NCBI GenBank assembly: GCA_013397795.1
Contig: VZTJ01003580.1
Coordinates: forward strand, 186,001-250,000
DNA length: 64,000 nt
Direction of reading: 5' to 3'
Origin: Orthonyx spaldingii
Taxonomy: Eukaryota > Chordata > Aves > Passeriformes > Orthonychidae
Made by a program: the position numbers and the translations under genes. Below are positions 37,591 through 50,376 of the stretch, in pieces. Below the pieces are notes generated by a model. That model had not been told where the DNA came from. It saw nothing but the letters and a program-made list of their open reading frames with translations, and searched no databases. Numbering within the stretch: position 1 is the first letter of the stretch; the number at the start of each line of letters is the position of its first letter.

Positions 37591-38584
37591 CAATTAAATG
37601 CTCAATATTGCTTCTACCTGGAGAGAGTCTTGCCTTTCAAAGAAAACAGAAACAGAGAGCCCAGCCAGCTCTGTGTTTGCAGCACTTTGCTCACCTCTGC
37701 TTTTGACCTTTATGTAAATGAAATAGCCATTCCACATCATTGAAACCATATGCATACAGCAGTTTAAAATATTGGATACTTCTCGGATCAGTGACACCAG
37801 AACAATGTGGAAGCAACAAAAAGGAAGATGATTATGCAAAGCAAGAGTTACCTTCTCAAATGAACAAGTCACAAGCATTTTCCTTTCACAACACAGGAGA
37901 AATGTCAAGTTTTGCAAGCAATTTGGATCTTCTAAATCCAAAACTTTCCACTATCAAATATAGTCTGCAATTATCTCCATTCTTTCCGTTGTCTTCCACT
38001 ACACGAGAAGCCTGACTGGGAGTGAGGATTCTGTTAGCTGACTTGGTGATTAAGCTTTAAAGATATAACTTTGGAAAATTTGCACTAAACTTACTTTCCA
38101 AAGTGCTGTAAGTGCCCAGGTACTAAAGTGCACAGCATTACAATAGAGACTATAATTCATTACCCATGTCTTGTAACTCAGCTCTTACCTGTACCTCCCT
38201 TTGGTTAAGGGCTCTGGCTTCCTGCAACTGTTTTATTTCTAGGTCCACTCTTCATAGATGTAACATAATCTTTGGTGAGATGCGACTTGTAAATTGAATA
38301 TCTTTAGACAGGTGTTGCTTAGCATCTCTTTTTACTGTAGAACTAATGAAGAGAGTTTATGCCTAAATTAATCCCTAATGTACTCCCCGTAAGGAAATGG
38401 AGCCAGGAATGCATACACTGCTAAGTGGGTTTTTTTCCCTACTTCCCTTTATTGAAGTCTCTGACACCACTGCAGGAGAGGGAAATAAAAGCTGCTGAAG
38501 AAGAAATGAGAATAAATGGGCATTTGGTAACTTTCTAACTCCCCTTGTGCTATGGTGGAGCAGTGCAAGTGTGCAGAAAAGCAA

Positions 38585-38995
38585 GCAGCACATCACGAGG
38601 ATGCCGGCTTTTATCTGAAGAATATCTCTTATCCAGAAAGATCATGAAGAGCTTTGCACTCGGGAAAGTGTGAATAACACTGCTAAGTCCTTCTAGTCAG
38701 GGAGGTGAAAAGGCAGTCATTGGACTGGGAAAGGGTAATTGACTGATGGCTTCTGTGACCCTGCTGCTCAGAGAGAGAAGGACCTTGTCAGTCAGACAAA
38801 AAATTACTGCTTAGGAACAAGCCCAGAAATTCACTCATATAGCTCCAATTATTAGTTAGGTCTGGGCATCTTAACCCTTCATGCAAATGCTTTAGAAATG
38901 CAGGGACACACAAAGCCAGCAGCAGTTGGAAGGCATTTACGTGTTTAATGAGAGACATCCTGGCAGTTAGTGTCCTTCCTTTAAAAGCGCAATTA
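38585..38995. promoter_or_regulatory. Possible conserved non-coding element
   Basis: Contains a perfect POU octamer ATGCAAAT at 38881-38888 and GCAATTAGAG near the right end, in non-repetitive sequence without coding frames. It may be an enhancer; conservation is untested. Confidence 0.15.
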
Positions 38996-40545
38996 GAGTG
39001 CAGGGAGGGAAGGGAAGATGGTGAAACCCGAGGGATCTCTGCTTCCTGCAGTGCTAATGGTGCTCCACAGAGGCACCTTCATGTGGGGGTGTGATGTGTG
39101 CCTGGCGAGGAAGGCTGAAGGTCGTGCTCCAAATGTTGTTTTTACACTGAAATGTAAAAGGAATTGCTCCAGCCTTACAGTGGCTGAGAGCAGATTTTGG
39201 CACAGTCTTCCATCTGTAGCCCTCCCTATCAAAAGATGAAAGCTTTGCAGTCCAGCAGAGTTTGAATGACCCTTACATCTCAAGGTCAGGCAGGTATTTT
39301 TGTCTGAACTTCTAAGGCTTTTCTTGCTGCTAATCTTATGTGGAGAAATAGAAATTTTTCCTGGCATGTAAATGCACCTGCCTCAAATCAAAGTCTGAAT
39401 TTGACTTCTGGAAGATGTCAGGAGAGATTTTTCCTGTTCCTGTTCTGTTGTGCAGTCGTTCTGAATACACTGATTTGTGGATTTTGCCCAAGGAAGATCT
39501 CAGAAGCCTCCTGTGGAGGTTTGTTACTGTCATCAAATGGACTTAAAAGAAGGAAAACAACTTGCTGTGTTTTCAGACAAAACTAACACATTTTATTTTT
39601 GCTCCTTGAAGGCTGTTCAGAAGGGGGCATGTACTGTTTCAACTGACTAGGACTTTCCTGGTGTGTTTCATCACTTTCTGCTTCAACATTTAGGTCTTTG
39701 GAAAAGTTGCTTAAAGCATTGAGGTACCTCTGGGTTTTTTTCTTTTCCCGTTAGAAAGGGAATTTCATTTCTTTAAAGTGTCAGCGGGTGTTTAGAGTAC
39801 AGCCTTTCTGTAAGGAGAACCAGCCTTTGTTATATGTGATTTATCTGTGGGATGTTCCTTCGTTTGTCGTTGGCGAGGCAGAAAAGTAGGCAATCTGGAG
39901 GGAGGCTGGAGTGGTGTGAGCAAAGACAAGTTGTCCTGGTAAAAGGTTTTTTGCTGGTCCTCTTTGCCTGAGGGTGAGCAATGCGCTAGAGAAAGGCAGA
40001 GCTGGGATACAACACAGTTAAATCAATTTAGGGCAGTTTGGATCTGAATTCTTGCTGTTTGTTTGGCCTCAACTACTCTTGACCAGCAGTGAGCACAGTT
40101 GTAGAAATATGTCCTTCTCTGCCATGGAAGTGAGCATTTACTGTGGCATGCGTAATTGTAGAAAGTCAAACAGGATTTTTTCCCTTCCCCTAAGATAGAT
40201 TTTGTGGTTGTTTCCAGAGATCAGACAAAGGCTCTGATCTGTGACTGAGCACATCACGCCAGCCAACCTCTCTTTTGATTGATTTTTGATATTTACAGAT
40301 GCTGTGGTACTGCAGATGGAGGTTATGAACTGCATCCTATGGTTTTGTCTGTTCAAACCTGAACACATGTGCTATGTATTAAGAAAGGCATTAACTTAGA
40401 AAAATTTATAATTAAGTAAGAAACCCCCAAACACCTTAATACAGAATTAGGATATAACAAAACAGACTTGGACCACTTGTTTCAGTCTCATAATTAGCAG
40501 TTCATCATTTCTTGACCTTGTGTGGAGTCTGTAGGACACAGTTCC

Positions 40546-41045
40546 TGTGGTGCTGTGGCTGAGCTGACCCTGCCGGGGCCCACCAAAGTCACTCTGCCAC
40601 TGCCCTCCTCGGCTGGGCAGGAGGAGAGAACTTGATGAAAGGCTCATGGGGAGAGATCATTCAGGTACTGTCACAGGCAAAACAGACTCAGGGAAATTAG
40701 TTTAATTTATCACCAATCAAATCACAGCTGGATAAGGAGAAATAAAACCAAATCTTAAAAACATCTTCTCCTCACCTCTCCCTTCTACTTGGCTCCACTT
40801 CACTCATGATTTTCTCCACCTTCTCCCCCCACCAGCAGCACATCAAACAGTTCATCACATGTTGTCTCTGTCACTCCTTCCTCATGGGGAGGATTCCTCA
40901 CACTCTTCCCTGCTCCACTGTGGGGTCCCTCCCACTGCAGACAGTCCTCCATGAACTTCTCCAACAGGTGTCCTTCCCATGGGCTGCAGATCTTCACGAC
41001 TGGGTCCCTCATGAATGTGCAAACAGGCCGGCACGGGGTGTGACA
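40546..41045. mobile_element. Truncated avian LTR-like dispersed repeat
   Basis: From a TGTGGTG start at 40546, the order of blocks matches a dispersed bird repeat I recognise: CCCACCAAAG, then GAAAGGCTCATGGG, GGCAAAACAGACTCA, TTTAATTTATCACCAATCAA, AAATAAAACCAAATCTTAAA, TTCATCACATGTTGTCTCTG, and CTCCTTCCTCATGGGGAGGA followed by a CTGCTCCACTGTGGGGTCC block. I believe it to be LTR sequence of an ERVL-type element, but the family name is from memory. It is diverged, and it breaks off near 41045 where the copies I recall continue with further CTCC/GGGTCC blocks. The 130-residue plus frame at 40806-41198 runs through it and is not a host gene. Confidence 0.6.
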
Positions 41046-42693
41046 TCATTGTTATTGATTTCCATAGGTCCGACATTCCAAGGAGCTGATGAGGATAGAG
41101 ATAATACCTGGTGCTGTTCAGCGTGTAAAATATATGTCTTCTTTTTTCCTCAAGCAGAGCTGAATAAAGACTGTTTATTTTTCACCCTCCTTGAGTGAGG
41201 AACACAGTGATTGACTGTAGCTATGAGGTGTACATATCCTATTGAAACAAATTATGGGGAAAGAGTTGTATAATTCATTCACTGATGTGAGCTAAGTTCA
41301 TATAACACTGTCTCGATATCTGACTGATATTGCTGTTTAGTAGATGTGACATTTAAAAGTTTAATCATGATCCTGCAGCATTCACTGGCTCATTCTAAAC
41401 GGTGGAATACGAAATGGGGCATTTGGCATGCTTTCAGGCACACTGCTATCTGCTGCAAAGTATTCAGGAATAATTCTAAATGCCCGGATCAACCTTTTCA
41501 TCTATTGATCTCAGAATGTTTTACTGAGTTAAGTAAGAATCATCACCTTTCCTATTCGAAAAAGCAAAAAGAGAGATAGGAATGAAGAACCTTTGCAACA
41601 TCTCTTTCTTCTGACCGTATGTACAGCAGGAGACCAGTGTCCAGCACTGCTGTGGTTTAGGAGAATCTCTCAGGGTCTTTGAAGCTCATGTCTGTTTACA
41701 GTGAGACTTTATTTATCTTCAAAATACCAGCTGTGTCTTGACAGTGTTGTAGGTGGTTGCACAGATGAGGACAGTGTGCCACATGGATCTCTTTCTCCCT
41801 GTTTTCAGATTTTATGTTTGTTTGGGAATTCGAGCAGTAAATCACAGGTGAAAAAAAGAAAGAAAAAATAAATTATATGTTGATATTGAGTCATTTCTTA
41901 TTACAAACATCAAACAGCAAGACTGAACTTGTGGAGAACAGATTTAAAGTATTGAAATGTCAATGCTGTTATGCACATGGCTTAAATTACTTTTTCCCAA
42001 TGAAGAAGAAACATGGAAATATGTTCAAAACTTTTCTCAGTCTTCAATGACCTAACATAAATTTGAATTCACAGTTTTAACTTTGGTTGCTTTTTTTTTT
42101 CCACCCCAGTCTATTAATAAAATGCCACTCTTGTGGATAATTGTAAATATACTCCATACTTTTAACTTAGGTTTACCTGAGACATTACATGGACTATTTT
42201 ACATGGGCAAAAGCACATAGCCTGTTGGGAGGGATTTCTTTTGCTAATTATTTGGGGGATTCTGAAAATCGGATTGTATGTGATTCAGACTCAATTTGAT
42301 CTTTTAAGAATAAAGCAAAACCCCCCCGAAACCCATACCACGTACATAGAAGAATAAATACAAATATTCTTTGGACCCTTTCTTGATATTTCTCTGAGGA
42401 GTGAAACAGGGTTTGCTTTTACCCCCTTCAAATGTCAGCTCTGTTTTGGAGAGTTTGGGTGGAAATTCCTTCCTTGCAGTTATGATGCAATATTTTTGGA
42501 AGTTCAGGTACTGGCATCTGTTTTGGTGGTTGTTGTCAGAATTTTAGTTTTACCAAAATGAAGCAGCTGTATGGGCTCTGACCTCATTTCTTCCCAGTGC
42601 CTCTTCCTGATGTTGTTAAACTGGTTTAATAATCTGGTTTTACCTGTGTTCTCTTAGAAATCACCAGTTGTAGCCACCCTTGTTTTGGGGCTG
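41046..42693. other. Non-coding sequence
   Basis: AT-rich unique DNA. Short frame 41346-41579 lacks features. No gene or named repeat. Confidence 0.45.
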
Positions 42694-42699
42694 GGTACG

Positions 42700-42950
42700 T
42701 GTCGCTGTTAAGCCGATGTCGAAACAAAAGGCACATGAGAGGGATTGCCGAGAAAAGGGAATTATTTATTTAAATGCAGCTTTTATATACAAAATGAATG
42801 CTCACTGGGATTGGCCACAGCCCTCCACCCCCTGGGGCTGATTGGCCACAGGCATTCCCGCCTGTTCCAAAGGAGCTCTGAACACCTTATCTTCTGTTTA
42901 CCATAAACAGAAAGATTTTCTCATGGGAAAGAGAGTTCTGTGCTGTCACA
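42700..42950 (-). mobile_element. Solo LTR with target-site duplication
   Basis: Read on the minus strand, this 251-base unit starts TGTGACAGCACAGAAC and ends AACAGCGACA. It holds two CCAAT boxes (plus-strand ATTGG at 42810-42814 and 42841-42845), a TATA box GTATATAAAAGC (42779-42790) and a poly(A) signal (plus-strand TTTATT at 42765-42770), in correct U3-R-U5 order. It is flanked by GGTACG (42694-42699) and GGTACA (42951-42956), a 6-base duplication with one G/A difference. A 6-base duplication fits an ERVK/betaretrovirus-like integrase. No internal viral genes are present, so it arose by LTR-LTR recombination. Confidence 0.75.
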
Positions 42951-42956
42951 GGTACA

Positions 42957-44648
42957 CAATACCCCCATGTGTGTTTTCACTCTGTGGCCCTGAGCATTGG
43001 CCTTGGTGCTGTGCGAGGGATCCTGGAGCTCCGTGGGGTGGAACAGCTGCTGCATCTTGGGAACAGCAGCTTTGGGAGCAGGGGTGAAGGCTGACAAAAG
43101 GAAGGGATGTGGATACTAAATGTGATGTTGCATTTCCTTAGTTTGGTCTTCACCTATCCCAAGTAGTTTTTTACTGGCTTTATACAGTGAGTGCTCTTCC
43201 TTCCCTTCAGTTCTGGTGCAAATTTGTGATGTTCACCTAATGGCATTTTCATCATACAGATTTATTGGGGCAACAACAGGAAGCAGAAGGATGGAAGATG
43301 AAAAAAATCATGGTTTTGGGGGGCTCCAAACCAAACCTTCAAACAAAGATTGTAGCACTTGCTGCTCACAATGTATTTTGGTAGTTATTACATGTGATTG
43401 CCTCTCACAGTCACAGCATGGAAATATTTCCCATTTTATACAGATGAGGAACTGTGAGGAAATGTAGATCTTAAAGAAAGCCTGCAGTTGAACCAGGAGT
43501 TCAACAAGGTTCAGGGGGAAAGAGCCTTTATTCAGTTCTCTCTAAAACCACTCTCCTCCCTCCTTTTACTTGTGCTTTTCACTTCTCTCTGTGTGTTTAA
43601 CCTGCTTCTCTTTTTCAGTATCATTTACCCTTCTACTATTTCCCAGAAATCAAAAGCTTTGATGGTGCTGGTAGCCCACAAACCGCACCAGAGAGAACCT
43701 CTGCAGTGCAGAGTGTTTGTGTGATTCATGGCAGGAGTGAAGGGTGCTTGCAGGAGGTGATAATCTTCCTACTCCAGCCAAAACTGTGAGAAAAGGTAGA
43801 TTGTCAGTCAGGAGAATTTGTCTATTGGGTTCTTCTAAACTGACACGATAAAGCTACATGTAGGGAAAACTTAATCCCCTTTATAATGCAGAGATTAAAA
43901 GTGACTTTAGCATCCATGTGAAAGAGATGATGGATGGAAACTTCTTACTCACACATTTGCTCAGTGAACTCTATTAAGATGCAAGTCTAGGTAGCATTTA
44001 GTATGCTTATTTCAGAGCAAGTCCATTACACAGCTGAATCTAACAAAATATGTTTTTTTAGTAGATCCTACAATGTTTCTTGCTGAAAACAATGTTCAGT
44101 ATTCTAAACTACAGTCCGTGCATATGTAGAGAATGGATTATTTAAGAGCAAAAAAGTGTTCAGTCATGGTTTCCTTTCCGGACCGAGTAAAATTCCCACT
44201 CACTTAACATTCCTCTGAGCTCTGTTCACTTTTTCAGCACTCATATTCTACTGAAAGTTACACCCAGGCAAGTTTTATGAACCGGTACAAGCCTTTAATA
44301 CCGAAGTTTTCATTGGCACTTCTTTCCTCACCCTGTTACCTTCCCTTTGTGTGAAAGGGTGCAATTCCTGAGCTGTAATTTCTGTTGTTGGTTCAGAGGA
44401 GGTTGAATACCGCTGGTGTCCCTCCAGGGAGTCAGACACGTGTTACAATCCCGAGTTACACAGCTAAAGCTGCTGAGGACATTTCTCCTGCTTCTCTCCA
44501 AAATCCTTTGAGTAGCATTATCTGACCCTCAGCACTCAATCTCTTCACTGCTGTGGAGGGGAACCCAAACTCTTTGATGTTTTTCTCTTTTTTCCCACTT
44601 CATCTTAACCCTCGGTTGGTATCTATTTTAACTTTTCCTGTGATTCAG
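42957..44648. other. Non-coding sequence
   Basis: Unique sequence with a few short plus frames (43216-43467, 43488-43724) lacking features. No named repeat. Confidence 0.4.
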
Positions 44649-44789
44649 TGGTTGGCCCAGACTTCTGCAGGTGAGGAGGTTTTAGTCAAGGCGTACCAGT
44701 TAATTAAGGAATTGGAAAAGACCCCCAACTCTATCCAGTATTTCACAGGAATGCTGAACACTTGTTTAGATCAGATAGAACTCTACTAA
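44649..44789 (+). other. Candidate terminal coding exon, unknown gene
   Basis: A pyrimidine-rich acceptor (TTTTCCTGTGATTCAG) opens onto a frame of 46 codons ending at TAA 44787-44789. The peptide WLAQTSAGEEVLVKAYQLIK continues as a helix-like, charged stretch to a DQIELY end. Composition is protein-like. An internal CAG followed by GTGAGG at 44670 is a strong donor that would instead make a 22-base micro-exon. No poly(A) signal is obvious close by. No family is recognised, and it does not join the next segment in phase. Confidence 0.2.
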
Positions 44790-44948
44790 TGGATCCTTTT
44801 TAGATAGTGTTAAGTTGATAAAAAGGTGGTAAATAACCGGACTGTACAGCAAGTCAGGCTCAGACTTAAAACGCAAATCTTCATCTTGCTGCTGAGCTGC
44901 TCCCACTAGAATACACTGCTTCCTTAGGATGTTTGTCTTTTATTCCAG

Positions 44949-45106
44949 AAAAAAAGTCTATGAAAATAAAACAGGATCAATGAAAGAAAGTATTTCCTTA
45001 GACACAGAATATGTGAGCAGATGGAATGCAGATACAAAGTTCAAGAGTGTGACTGTTGCCACTGGCACAGGGATTGCCCTAAAGTGTGCCTGGATGTTAA
45101 CTTCAG
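44949..45106 (+). other. Candidate coding exon, unknown gene
   Basis: A strong acceptor (GTTTGTCTTTTATTCCAG) precedes 158 bases open in one frame: one base, 52 codons, one base. The donor GTTAAC after TTCAG is weak. The peptide includes KKVYENKTGSMKESISLD, an N-glycosylation-type NKT, and VTVATGTGIALKCAW, a beta-strand-like run with one cysteine. That would suit an extracellular domain, but the resemblance is generic and no family can be named. It lies 160 bases after the preceding candidate, whose stop prevents direct joining. Confidence 0.22.
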
Positions 45107-48100
45107 GTTAACACAATCAATCTCTCCAGAAAGAATATAATCAAGAGTAAACATGTTGAGATATTCCTTTACTATTTCTGCTAGAAATCAGTTGTGATTG
45201 GATTTTAGGAAACCGCTTATTTTTTCAATACTTTTATTTTTTCATGTCAGACATTGAAACTTCTGCTGTCCTATACATCTTCTAGGTACAGATAGTGCAA
45301 AACCCATCAATTTCACATGTTCAGAGAGATAATGTATTAAGGAAACTGTGACATATATACTAGAAATACTGTGTACCTGTAGGAAATACAGCCTTGTATT
45401 TCTACATAACCTATTTACATGAAGTTATTGGCACCCAGAATTTCCATACTTCTGTACCTACCCAGCAGCCTGCTATAAAGTTTCTGTGGTCAGTCATTCT
45501 CTGCTTTGCACCTTATTTATGCATTGCACAGTTGATGTCAAATCAGACCTGGCACTTTGTTTATGCTGCACTTATTTTGCACAGATGTGAATGACTGACA
45601 GGACTGCAATGCAGACAGGAATGAGACCCCTGTTTCTAGTGTGTCTGTGGGCTCTTCTGGATTTTTTAAAGCAATAAAAAAATGCATATTCAAGTCTAAG
45701 GGTGCAGTAATCACAAGGAAAAAAAATTTAAAAAATTAGTGATGCCACCTTGAAGTTGAATATGTACAACGTAGAGAGATTTGCTGATGAAGTGTTGCTG
45801 GGGCACATGGGTTCTGAATGGATGGATAATACAACTGCAGTAAGACTACTCTGAACTGGATGTAGGTGAAGTTCTTTCTTTGAAAGTATGGGACAAATGT
45901 GAAAGAAGGGGAAAAATTATTCAACTGAAAACACAGTAGCCAAAAACCTCAGCCTGTGTTGTCACTTTAGTTCCAAGATAACAGTGTTCCCCTCTGTTTT
46001 TTCTCCACATTAGTCTAGATTAATTTGTGAAATAGTTTCAGATGAATTAAGTAGAAAGATGTGGTTTTTGTTTTTTTGAATCAGTGTATTCTGTCCTGTG
46101 ATACAGTATGGCACTATTCATGGAGAACTCATGACATGTTTGAATACCCTTTTGTATGAGGAGTAAACTTCTTACCAAACGAAAATGCTGAAATGTAAAG
46201 ACTGACATAAGTATTGTCATCAGAAACATTGAACTGTAGCTTTTTTCTACCAAACACTTGATACTGAGAAGATAAGGAGAACTGTGCTGCAGGTTAACTC
46301 ACTCTTCCACTACTAACGGTAGCTTTAATATGGATACTGAAAAAATATGGTTGAATTCCTAGTTTTAATAAAAGATAGTTGCATTTTTATCAATTCTTTC
46401 CTGTTCCAACTGCAAACAGAGAAGAAAGATGCAGTTCTTGAGTGACTCAGGGCAAGCCAAACCTGAAGAGCTGCCAGGTCCCTCTCATCTGGTTGTGGTC
46501 TGAGGCCACCATAAGTCAGGGGACTGGAGGAAGCAATGAATTTCCACTTCAAACGGAGCTCAGTGAGAAATTAGTGAAAATGCTTCAAAGCTGATAAACC
46601 AAGTGGGAGTTGAAAGAAGGGAAAGACTTCTTCCATTCTAGGGGTACACTCATGACATCACTGAAAGTAGTTTTAAAGCCTGGAAGACACCAGAAGCATT
46701 TGATTACAGACTGATTACCTCAGCTGAGTTCAAGTACGGAGCCTGGGTTGCAAAATGATGGCAGTCTGGTTTTTTCTGTGGTATCATGGAAATCGATCAC
46801 TTTTCATGCACAGAGAGTTGATAGACAAGCACCAGACATCACTGGACATAACCTTATTGATTTTCTTGATAATCAAGAAGAAAAAAAATCACAGGGGAAA
46901 CAAGAGACAGGATGAACTCCAGACCTCTGACTGGCTGATCTCTCAGTTTTACCTGTACTTACAGCTTGTTTGTACATGAAAGAAAAGCTCATGTGTCTGT
47001 TCCTGTCCTTCTCCTCTGCATTTATAAATGTGGATTCTCTGAACGTGTGCTCAAGCAAAAAGAGAAGAAAGAATAGTTGGGTGCAAGAGTTGAAAACCAA
47101 AACTTTTGTGAGTCTAGACCTAAGTAATCATTTGGAATTTATCTGCAATTTGAACCATCAACTACAGCCTCCCATACATGAATTGGCATTTTTAGGACAA
47201 AATTTCATTGCTCAGAAATTCCTTGAATTTTTTTTTCTCTAAAATTTAGTTTTATTTATTCAGCAATTGTGAAAGGAACATCCAGATGAATTCTCCTGCT
47301 TTAACCAGTTCTTCTGGGTTAGTGTGGTATTGTAATCATGGACAAGTGGTGTAATTCTCCTAGACATCCATCTCTGCTCCTACACACACAGCTAAGCAAA
47401 GGCTTCCAGGATGAAAAACTCATTTCTATTACAGCAAAAGCCAGCCTGGAATCACAGAGATGTTTATTGTCATTTTCTGTGGATTTTGAATTATGTCAGT
47501 CTATTCTCTGTGGTTATCATATGTAATAATGACAGTAATAAGTCACTGTAAAATAACTGTGCATTTCCAGACCATTCCAGGAGAAATAAACATCAGAAAA
47601 ATATGTTATGAAATAATCACAAAAATAATGTTAGTGTTTAAAGTGAGGTTTCCAGCTGCCTCCTCCACCTCGACATTGCTATTTTATGGGAAGTGATAGG
47701 ACTGGAAACCTGTGTGTAATAAGAAGAGGGAGGAAAGGGTGGAGGGAGGAAAACTTCCTTGAGCTGTTGTTTGAGCCTGGGGGTACAAAGCATTTCATCC
47801 ACTCACATCAGCCTCCTAAACTGAGTTTTCTCTTCCTATAAATGCTGGAAACACATGGACAATTTCAGTCTCAGCTATAGGAATTTCAGTCAGATGCAAT
47901 TCCACTGATTTCTCTGGGAACCTTTGAGCGGTTCAAGAGAAAAGGAAACCACAGCAATAACCTTTGGACAATGGAAACACTCTGTATTGGGGTGTTTTCT
48001 GGGGCATCTTCCATGTGCTGGGGTTCCTGGAGGACTGCGACAATCCATGTGCTGTGGAAAAGAGGACAGGAATTATTGTCAACAAGTGGAAGCACAGCCT

Positions 48101-49499
48101 TAGGGTTCTTATGATACTCCAGACTCTGGCAATAACATTCAGGTTACTTGAAACTGGGGCTTCTGCAGCCTCTTCTGGGGGTGACTGAGGCAGTGGGACA
48201 AGAAACACAGCTGCAGTTTTCAGTTTTGAAAAGCAGGATTGGCTCCAGGGGTTGGTTTAAAACCTAGGGGAGACTCAAAGCACGTGATGAAGAACATTTT
48301 AATTTTGCATTGAAGAAACTAGAGGCCAGTAATGGAAATCAGTGTGCCAGAGATCCCTGAGAACTACGGGGAAAACATGAACTTCCTGATGAGGTTTATA
48401 TTGTTGTGCATTTTGAACATTCCCTTAAGAGCTGTTCCTGCTTCAGCCACGATATGGAGGGCTGTCCTGAGACCATCCTGGGTATTTCTATGCAGATGAC
48501 TTCAGTTTTCATCATAGGTTTCAATAAAATAATGTTTAAAGTGATTGAGATCTCTCGGATTAAGTACTCTCTGTTGTGCCTTAAAGTAGTCTTTAGCCAC
48601 TACAGAAAAGACTGATAACTTACAGAATCTGCTCCTGAGAGAGCCAGTTTAGACTTTAAGACATAAGTGAAGACTTTCCTGGGAAAACTTCAGAAGAAAT
48701 ACTCCAAAGTGCAATACATTTATCACCAGATCTAAATTTTATGTAATTCGGGTTCTTTATGATTATATTTCAGTTGTAATACTGCCAGTCTTGTGCGTTT
48801 TGTTCAGCGCCTGCCCATTTGTGTGTTGTGTAATTGGAAAGCAGGATGAGCAATGGGGAAATAACTGCTACACTGGTGCTTTTATGGGCTTTATATTCAA
48901 GGAGAAGTCAGCCATAAGGGACTGTCCCAGTCCCCTTCCTCCCTCAGAAGGAATGTTCCGTAGGGGTTGGTGGAGAAGTGATGCAGACCGTCTGTACTTC
49001 TGGCCAAATTTAGAAAACAAAGCTGAAATGTTTCTTGCGTTGTCTTGCTGGAGTGAGGAAAGAGAATGAAGACCTGGGAAGGGCTGAGTTGTCTCTGGAG
49101 ATGCTGAACAATGCTGGGAGAGTGGGACAGTGCTGCACCTGTTGCTGCCAGGGGGGATGGCCCTGAGGGAATGGAGGCAGAGTCAAATATTCCAGAGCAG
49201 GAGAGGGGCTCTGCCTGTCACTTCCCTCTCACAGCGAAAATGCTCAGTTTGCTCCTCTTTTACGGAGCTGAAAACAAGTAAACAGGTTTAAGAAGGCTTT
49301 TTCACATGTGCTTAAGAAATACTTAGAAAAAATGTTTTTATGATCAAAAAGTTTGTTGTTTTCCACGCAAAAAAAGTGAAAAAGTACTGCGAGCTCTGGG
49401 TGTAAAACAGACAGGAGGTGGTCACACTGTGGCTTCACTCGAACATGGCAGAGGCAGAGGTGAGAATTAATAAGCTTAACAGGAAATAGAGGAAAAAAT
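45107..49499. other. Non-coding sequence
   Basis: More than 4 kb of unique sequence. Short plus frames at 46970-47242, 47964-48188 and 48791-49069 have no domain features or convincing splice sites. No named repeat is recognised. Confidence 0.4.
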
Positions 49500-50376
49500 G
49501 TGAGGCTCCGAGTGTCTATGAGAGAGTGTGGCTTACAGGCATGGGAGGGGAAGGGGCCTCTAGGGGAGAACAACTTGGCTCTGTGGGGCTGAGATCAATG
49601 GAACCGGATGAAAAAGTTGGTGATGGAGAAAGAAACTGAAGAAGCAGTTACAGATCAAATTTGAGGCAGTGGGAGGCATTTGCAGGTACTGGGAAAAAGA
49701 GGTTAGTGCTGGTTTGCAAAGAAATAAAGGACAGTGTAAAAGAAGGAACTGAGTTCAAGTTCATGCAAAGAGATGGAGAGGAGGGAGAAACACTGTTGGA
49801 AGAGTGCTTGGGGAAGGGAGGAAAAGTAGGAAAGGAGGTCCTGATGTTCTGCATGAAATCCCTTTGGTACAGGGATAAAACCCAACAGCAATGGGACCTT
49901 CTGTGGGACTGCCAGAGTTGCCTTGGTGGGAGGCACAGAACGAGGGAAGCTGCAATTAAGTTTGTAAGAAAACGTACAACAGGGGCAAGAGATTTCCTGT
50001 GGAGGCAAGGACAAAAGTGAACAGACAGTACAGCTGCAGTGAATAGGTGCAAACTGCTCCCTTGTGCATCAGCTGTCCGATGGCACATTTGCCGTGGCTC
50101 TGCAATAAACTCCTCCTTGGTATTCCCCTGATTTCTGTTGGGGGATAACAATGCACATGAAAGGTCTTTTATAAGTGACCAATTAGAGGACAAATAGAAA
50201 CAGTTTTCCTGGCAGAAGTGCACTTGAACTGCAGGTTGGACAGAATGTTCTGGAAAGGATGCCACGGTCTCGGGAGACAGGGACAGGCTGATGGAGACAG
50301 AGCATTGCTGAGCAGCCCCTGCCCCGTGGGGAAGGGCAGGAGGTGCACGTGGCTCTCCCCAGCCATCCAGCTCCAC
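49500..50376. other. Purine-rich tract open on both strands
   Basis: The plus strand from about 49500 to 50020 is strongly G/A-rich. It carries a 119-residue plus frame (49661-50020, rich in K, E and G) and, opposite, a 242-residue minus frame (49648-50376, rich in S, F, L and P). The minus frame is the longest in the window. Strand-biased composition removes stop codons, so both could be artefacts. Neither shows motifs, repeats or a known family, and the minus frame has no clear splice or promoter context. A degraded gene cannot be excluded. Confidence 0.3.

Larger units (their letters stand above)
32713..40545. other. Non-coding sequence
   Basis: Nearly 8 kb with no supported gene. It contains poly(A)-like and G runs (10 G at 34028-34037) and many short frames without features. 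Several patches look like conserved regulatory DNA (33530-33660, 37436-37590, 38585-38995). No named repeat is recognised. Confidence 0.4.

Noticed and set aside
38242..38273. 32-base plus micro-exon after a strong acceptor (TTTTATTTCTAG) with a GTGAGATGC donor
   Set aside because: Too short to judge coding content and probably chance.
45736..45850. Plus-strand RFADEVLL-like run resembling a reverse-transcriptase FADD box
   Set aside because: Flanking residues do not match CR1, L2 or retroviral patterns; likely coincidence.
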